NCBI GenBank assembly: GCA_964291335.2
Contig: OZ219748.1
Location: 1,364,001 to 1,428,000, forward strand
Source of the DNA: G964291335 sp964291335
GTDB taxonomy: Bacteria > Chloroflexota > Dehalococcoidia > Lucifugimonadales > UBA3495
DNA length: 64,000 nt
Direction of reading: 5' to 3'
Part shown: piece by piece, positions 60,405 through 64,000 of the stretch
Layout of the letters: each line of letters starts with the position of its first letter
Numbering within the stretch: position 1 is the stretch's first letter
The notes under the pieces: generated by a model
Told to the model about the DNA's origin: nothing
Databases searched by the model: none
The model's input: the letters and a program-made list of their open reading frames with translations, nothing else
Made by a program: the position numbers and the translations under genes

Positions 60405-60593
60405 TTACTTGCGCCGGGAATCGTCGGGGTGCGCTGCCGAGGGTGGGGGTTCAGCAAAGGGCTTTCCTTCCCGCTGGGCGGCCTGCATCCGTTCATACCA
60501 GGCTAGCCACTCCTGGTTAACCTCCTGGCGTATCCGTTCTGCGGCTTCCTGCCGTTTCCGTTGTTCCCTTTCGCGCAACCATTGTGCCAGCAT
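60405..60593 (-). pseudogene. duplicated C-terminal fragment (copy B), 62 codons
   Basis: Encodes MLAQWLREREQRKRQEAAE to PDDSRRK. Its ribosome-site region is mutated to GGAGACAGCT. Confidence 0.6.
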
Positions 60594-60699
60594 AGCTGTC
60601 TCCAGAATCAGTCAGGTACTGGCCGCCAGGTTCAGGATGCTTGCGGTCATTCCTCTGGTATGCCGCAGGCAGGGGGAACCGGCGGAACGTTGGCCGGGG

Positions 60700-61140
60700 T
60701 TATTTGCGCCGGGAATCGTCGGGATGCGCTGCTGAGGGCGGGGGTTCAGCAAAGGGCTTTCCTTCCCGCTGGGCGGCCTGCATCCGTTCATACCAGGCTA
60801 GCCACTCCTGGTTAACCTCCAGGCGCGCTTGCTCTGCGGCTTCCTGCCGTTTCCGTTGTTCCCTTTCGCGCAACCATTGTGCCAGCATAGCTGCCTCCAG
60901 AATCAGGTAGGTACTGGCCGCCAGGTTCAGGATGCTGGCGGTCATTCCCCGCTGCACCGATAGAACGCTCTGTCCAATATTGGCTGCCGTACCGTAAGCA
61001 ACCTCTTCCCAGACGGTAAGGCCCAGGAGAAGGAGATATTGAACGGCAAAGATGCCGGTGTACCACCGCCAAAGGTGGCCTGGTACGCTCCAAATGGATT
61101 GACGTTCTGCGCGTTGTTCTATCCGATTTTCCTGCACCAT
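60700..61140 (-). CDS. two-helix membrane protein with charged coiled-coil tail
   Basis: 146 residues: two transmembrane helices (WYTGIFAVQYLLLLGLTVW and MTASILNLAASTYLILEAAM), then a highly charged helix (WLREREQRKRQEAAEQAR) and a Pro-rich end. The resemblance to small bacterial membrane proteins with cytosolic coils is general; function unknown. An internal GGAGGCAGCT-ATG at the end of helix 2 could start a separate 62-residue cytosolic product, the same piece that the tandem copies encode. Confidence 0.8.
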   Translation of the reverse strand: MVQENRIEQRAERQSIWSVPGHLWRWYTGIFAVQYLLLLGLTVWEEVAYGTAANIGQSVLSVQRGMTASILNLAASTYLILEAAMLAQWLREREQRKRQEAAEQARLEVNQEWLAWYERMQAAQREGKPFAEPPPSAAHPDDSRRK

Positions 61141-61240
61141 AACGCCGCCGCCGTAATCTCTGCACTATTATAGGCAGGGGTGGCAGCAGACCGCTACCTT
61201 CACCGGTCAGCAATTCAGGAGCCGCCATCGCAGGGGGAGT

Positions 61241-62593
61241 TCAAGGCGGCGGCACTTGCCCCCAAAGCGGGTGTCGGAAGACCGGAGCCAGGGCCGGGTT
61301 CAGCGTCTCGCGGCGGCCTGGGGCGGGCGTCGTTGCCGCGGCTTCTTCCGGTGGCTGGGTTAACAAGGCCCGCCGGAGAGATGGGGTCTGCCGGCGGCGG
61401 GGCAAGCGGTTCAGGAGCCGGGCCAGAGACTCCAGGCTGTTCAGGTTATGCGCCGGCAGAAAGTCGTCCACATACGGCAGCGCGGCCTGCATTCCCTGGG
61501 TCAGCGGTTGGTAGCCGGGCGAACCCAGCAGCGGGTTTAACCAGATTAGCCGGCGACAGCTGCGCTGCAACCGGGCCATCTCCCGGGACAACAGTTCGGG
61601 TTCTCCCCGGTCCCAGCCGTCGGAGATAATCAAGACCACCGGGCCATTGCCCAGAGTGCGCCGGGCCCAGTCGTAGTTGAACCGCTTGATTGCTTCGCCG
61701 ATGCGAGTGCCGCCGGCCCAGTCGGGCACGGCCCGGGCCACCTCGTCCACCGCCTGGTCGATGCTGCGGTAGTTGAGGTAACGGGTAATGCGGGTGAGCC
61801 GGGTGGCGAACAGAAAAGCTTCCACCCGGCCCAGGTCGCTGGCGATGGTGTGGATGAAGTGGAGCAGCAGGCGGGTGTAACGCTCCATAGAGCCGCTGAC
61901 ATCGCAAATCAGCACCAGGGAACGGGGCTTGTCCTTCGGTTCCCGGCGCGACAGTTCCAGCAGCTCGCCGCCGTGTTTAAGGCTGCGCCGAAAGGTTTGG
62001 CGCCAGTCCACCGCCGCCCCGTCGCCGGCCTGGGCGCGGCGGGTCCGGCGTCGGCCCAGGTCCCAGGAAAGCTCGGCCAGCATCTGCCGGGCCTGGGCGA
62101 TTTCCGAAGGCGTAAAGTCGGCGAAATCCTGCTCCCGCAGCACCTCCCGGGCGCTGTAAGTCCGGCTCAAATCCACGCCGGTCGGGTCATTGGGCGAACC
62201 GCCCGGCTGCTCGCTGACCGCTGCGTCATCGCTGGGGGGCGGGCCCGGCTGCGGGTTGCGGTAACGGCGCTCCTCGCCCATGCTGCGCAGGTCCCGGGGG
62301 CTGAGGCCGTGGGCCGGCCGCCGCCAGAAAACCTGAAAGGCGTCGTCAAACAGGGGGAAATCCTGCTTGCGATGCACCAGCAGGCAGCGGGCAGCGTGGC
62401 GGAAATCCTGCTTGCGGCCAATGGGGATAGTTTCCGTGGCCCGCACCAGCGCCAGCATATTGCCCGAACCGAAATCCAAACCGAGCCGGCGCAAAGTTTC
62501 GCCGAACAGCATCAGGTTGTGGAGAATATGGCCGTCTCCGTTGTCGTCGCTGCCGTTGGCTGCCGGCCGTTGCGGGTTGGGGTGTTGGGTCAT
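61241..62593 (-). CDS. VWA-domain protein, CoxE-like
   Basis: 450 residues. The MIDAS motif DVSGSMERY lies near residue 230, TRITRYLNY and GGTRIGEAIKRFNYDW follow, and IISDGWDRGEPE completes the metal site. These are the marks of the CoxE/YehP-like VWA family, which normally works with a MoxR AAA ATPase in metal-cofactor insertion or as a chaperone. No MoxR gene is visible. Its start is five bases after the stop of a putative restriction endonuclease on the same strand. Confidence 0.9.
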   Translation of the reverse strand: MTQHPNPQRPAANGSDDNGDGHILHNLMLFGETLRRLGLDFGSGNMLALVRATETIPIGRKQDFRHAARCLLVHRKQDFPLFDDAFQVFWRRPAHGLSPRDLRSMGEERRYRNPQPGPPPSDDAAVSEQPGGSPNDPTGVDLSRTYSAREVLREQDFADFTPSEIAQARQMLAELSWDLGRRRTRRAQAGDGAAVDWRQTFRRSLKHGGELLELSRREPKDKPRSLVLICDVSGSMERYTRLLLHFIHTIASDLGRVEAFLFATRLTRITRYLNYRSIDQAVDEVARAVPDWAGGTRIGEAIKRFNYDWARRTLGNGPVVLIISDGWDRGEPELLSREMARLQRSCRRLIWLNPLLGSPGYQPLTQGMQAALPYVDDFLPAHNLNSLESLARLLNRLPRRRQTPSLRRALLTQPPEEAAATTPAPGRRETLNPALAPVFRHPLWGQVPPP

Positions 62594-62598
62594 GGCGT

Positions 62599-63729
62599 TT
62601 ATCGTTGCCCGTCCGGGGCTGCGCCTTGCGTAATAATTTCGTTCCAGGCCCGCCGAAGTTGGTAAGGTACGGAAGCGTCCGTTTCCAGGTTGGATACATA
62701 CTCATTCACGAACCTGCTGGTATCGTTAATCAGGCGCAAATAGTATAAGAGAGTTGCGTCAACGCCGTTCACGATCAACTGGCAGCCATGCGCCTGCGCC
62801 ACTTGCCGAATTTCTTCAGAAAATTCAGCGTAGCTGGCATGCTGGTAGGTGGTTAGAATATAGAAACGTTTTACCGGCGTATTCCGCAGCTTCTCGAAGG
62901 ATGCCCTTATCAGGCTGGAAGTAATGGGGATACCGTGCTTCAGTTCATAACCTTCGAACAAAGCTCCGGTTGCATCGGTGATATGCACATCGCCAATAAG
63001 GTTGGTCTGTCGGTCAGCTGCCAGATGATCTGCGAGGGGCAGCAGCGTACAACCCCGATAACGCTTTATTTCCTGTACCAATAAGCGCAGCATGGAATAA
63101 ACTGCCAATACGGGCAAACGAGATACCCCAGGGAGTTGAACGCTATGGTGCCGGTTTATCCGGTTGACGGTTTCCAGTATCGACAGGTTAACCGGCCGGG
63201 CCAGGATTAGGTTGGTGTTCCGGTCGCGATAACGAATTAACCCGGCGAATATATTTAACAGAACATTCTCGGCTGACAGCCCATGCTCCTGAACCTGGTC
63301 AATCAGGTTAAGGAAAGCGGTTTTCACATTCCGGGGCCGGATGCTTCCAGGGTAGTTCAAGTCGTAGGGCCTTGCCTGCTCGAGAGACCTGGTCAACCAG
63401 CCCGACCCGGCTTTCATAAAAGGAAAGTTATGTTCATGTAAGAAGGGCGTAACCACCTTGTTGTCTAAACGTCGCCCACTGAATCCGCCGGGCAACTGAA
63501 CCTGGTGCTGACGGATGTCCTGATTGGGGTCGTGCAATTTCTTGATGAGCAACGTAATCAGTACCGCAATTACGCCTCTGTTCCTTTCCTGAGCGTCGAT
63601 AATTGCCTGGCAATGGGCGTCGCTAGGCTTTGGCAGTTCAGGCAGTACTCCTTCTGCTTGGTACAAAGTATAGGCCCGGTTATATATACCTTCTAATATC
63701 GCTTGCTGGGCCTTTTCAGGTTCTGACAT
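62599..63729 (-). CDS. putative type II restriction endonuclease
   Basis: 376 residues. GFSGRRLDNKVVTPFLHEHNF in the N-half, SGWLTRSLEQARPYDLNYPG, and a PD-(D/E)xK-like core LIGDVHITDATGALFEGYELKHG (Asp ... Glu-x-Lys) support a restriction nuclease. Cleavage specificity is not readable. It lies nine bases after a DNA methylase gene on the same strand, its likely cognate. Confidence 0.7.
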   Translation of the reverse strand: MSEPEKAQQAILEGIYNRAYTLYQAEGVLPELPKPSDAHCQAIIDAQERNRGVIAVLITLLIKKLHDPNQDIRQHQVQLPGGFSGRRLDNKVVTPFLHEHNFPFMKAGSGWLTRSLEQARPYDLNYPGSIRPRNVKTAFLNLIDQVQEHGLSAENVLLNIFAGLIRYRDRNTNLILARPVNLSILETVNRINRHHSVQLPGVSRLPVLAVYSMLRLLVQEIKRYRGCTLLPLADHLAADRQTNLIGDVHITDATGALFEGYELKHGIPITSSLIRASFEKLRNTPVKRFYILTTYQHASYAEFSEEIRQVAQAHGCQLIVNGVDATLLYYLRLINDTSRFVNEYVSNLETDASVPYQLRRAWNEIITQGAAPDGQR

Positions 63730-63738
63730 ATCAATCCG

Positions 63739-64000
63739 TTACAGCAGCGCCGGGTTCTGGACAATCTGGTTGACCCGGGCGATAGCAGAATTGCAATACT
63801 CCCGACTGATTTCTATGCCGGCGCAGCTCCTGCCTTCCAACACCGCCGCTACCAGAGTGGAACCACTCCCCATATACGGATCGAGGACAATTCCGTCGGG
63901 CGGGCAGAGAAGCCTTATTATTTCCCGGACTACCCTGACTGGAAACACTGCGGGGTGGTCATTGCCTGGGATGCTTTCAACCGGGCTTTCAAGTACATCC
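63739..64000 (-). CDS. DNA methylase (N4/N6-type), C-terminal part, runs off right edge
   Basis: The visible 86 residues include NDHPAVFPVRVVREIIRLL and motif I DPYMGSGSTLVAAVLEGRS with GIEISREYC, the C-terminal SAM-binding half of a beta-class amino-methyltransferase. The catalytic DPPY half lies beyond position 64000. Probable partner of the following endonuclease. Confidence 0.85.
   Translation of the reverse strand, partial: DVLESPVESIPGNDHPAVFPVRVVREIIRLLCPPDGIVLDPYMGSGSTLVAAVLEGRSCAGIEISREYCNSAIARVNQIVQNPALL

Larger units (their letters stand above)
59798..60945 (-). repeat. four tandem copies of the 3' half of a membrane-protein gene
   Basis: Copies begin at 59798, 60095, 60366 and 60661 (steps of 297, 271 and 295 bp), each opening with TGCCGCAGGCAGG or a variant. 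Only the rightmost copy is attached to a complete gene. The copy at 60095 carries deletions that break the frame. Confidence 0.95.

Noticed and set aside
59798..60945. Insertion sequence or integron cassette array
   Set aside because: No transposase, integrase or terminal inverted repeats; the units are simply copies of the adjacent gene's 3' half.

Overview
The window is GC-rich, non-pathogen-like bacterial chromosome. I infer a Chloroflexota member (SAR202/Dehalococcoidia or Caldilineae-like, perhaps from a marine or sponge metagenome). The reasons are lipoproteins and a surface protein with Thr/Pro (TPTPTNTPT) linkers, many small catabolic-type families (NIPSNAP, VOC, MaoC, MDMPI/DinB, ThuA, LLM flavin oxidoreductase, MBL hydrolase, SMP-30/NHL/BNR propellers), frequent TTG/GTG starts, and TATAAT-type promoters. 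The taxonomy is inference only.

Layout. 1-12.2 kb: 5' end of trmI, tRNA-Gly(CCC), aroQ, a pepP-type peptidase, a small island (HEPN-like protein, Cys-rich protein, tandem winged-helix protein, vsr) inserted at the start of efp, then xseA, xseB, a PurN-like transferase and small catabolic enzymes. 12.3-16.3 kb: a minimal phage packaging island (zinc ribbon, large terminase, HK97-type portal) disrupted by a segmental duplication and 54-bp arrays. 16.9-33.7 kb: beta-propeller proteins, two decayed restriction-modification loci (18.1-19.5 and 29.8-31.7 kb), ThuA, two paralogous lipoproteins, a Lon-N-domain protein, an orphan CoA-transferase subunit, an RHH/Mrr-N-like protein, a HicB-like gene coupled to an unknown gene, and a tartrate/isopropylmalate dehydrogenase.

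33.8-46.2 kb is one reverse-strand late cobalamin cluster: promoter, cobalamin riboswitch, intrinsic terminator, cobB, cobO, cobT, cobS, cbiB, cobD, cobC, cobQ, cobU, then pduX. Together these genes convert cobyrinate to adenosylcobalamin, including threonine phosphorylation and decarboxylation for the aminopropanol linker. No corrin-ring genes are in the window. 46.3-48.9 kb holds a mucin-like Thr/Pro repeat surface protein preceded by a 26-base poly-C tract. 49-64 kb: an alpha/beta hydrolase with a Cys nucleophile, an orphan solute-binding lipoprotein, a zinc alcohol dehydrogenase, a HicB-like protein, a methyltransferase plus radical SAM pair, MBL and LLM enzymes, a PAP2-type membrane enzyme, a membrane protein whose 3' half is present in four tandem copies, and an MTase-REase-VWA run at the right edge.

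The most striking theme is repeated short tandem duplication of gene ends or starts: the efp start, the terminase 3' end, the cobQ start, the cobT/cobS junction and the 59.8-61.1 kb gene. Three of these have units of about 295 bp. This is either an unusual mutational process in this lineage or an assembly artefact. Separating the two would need long reads.
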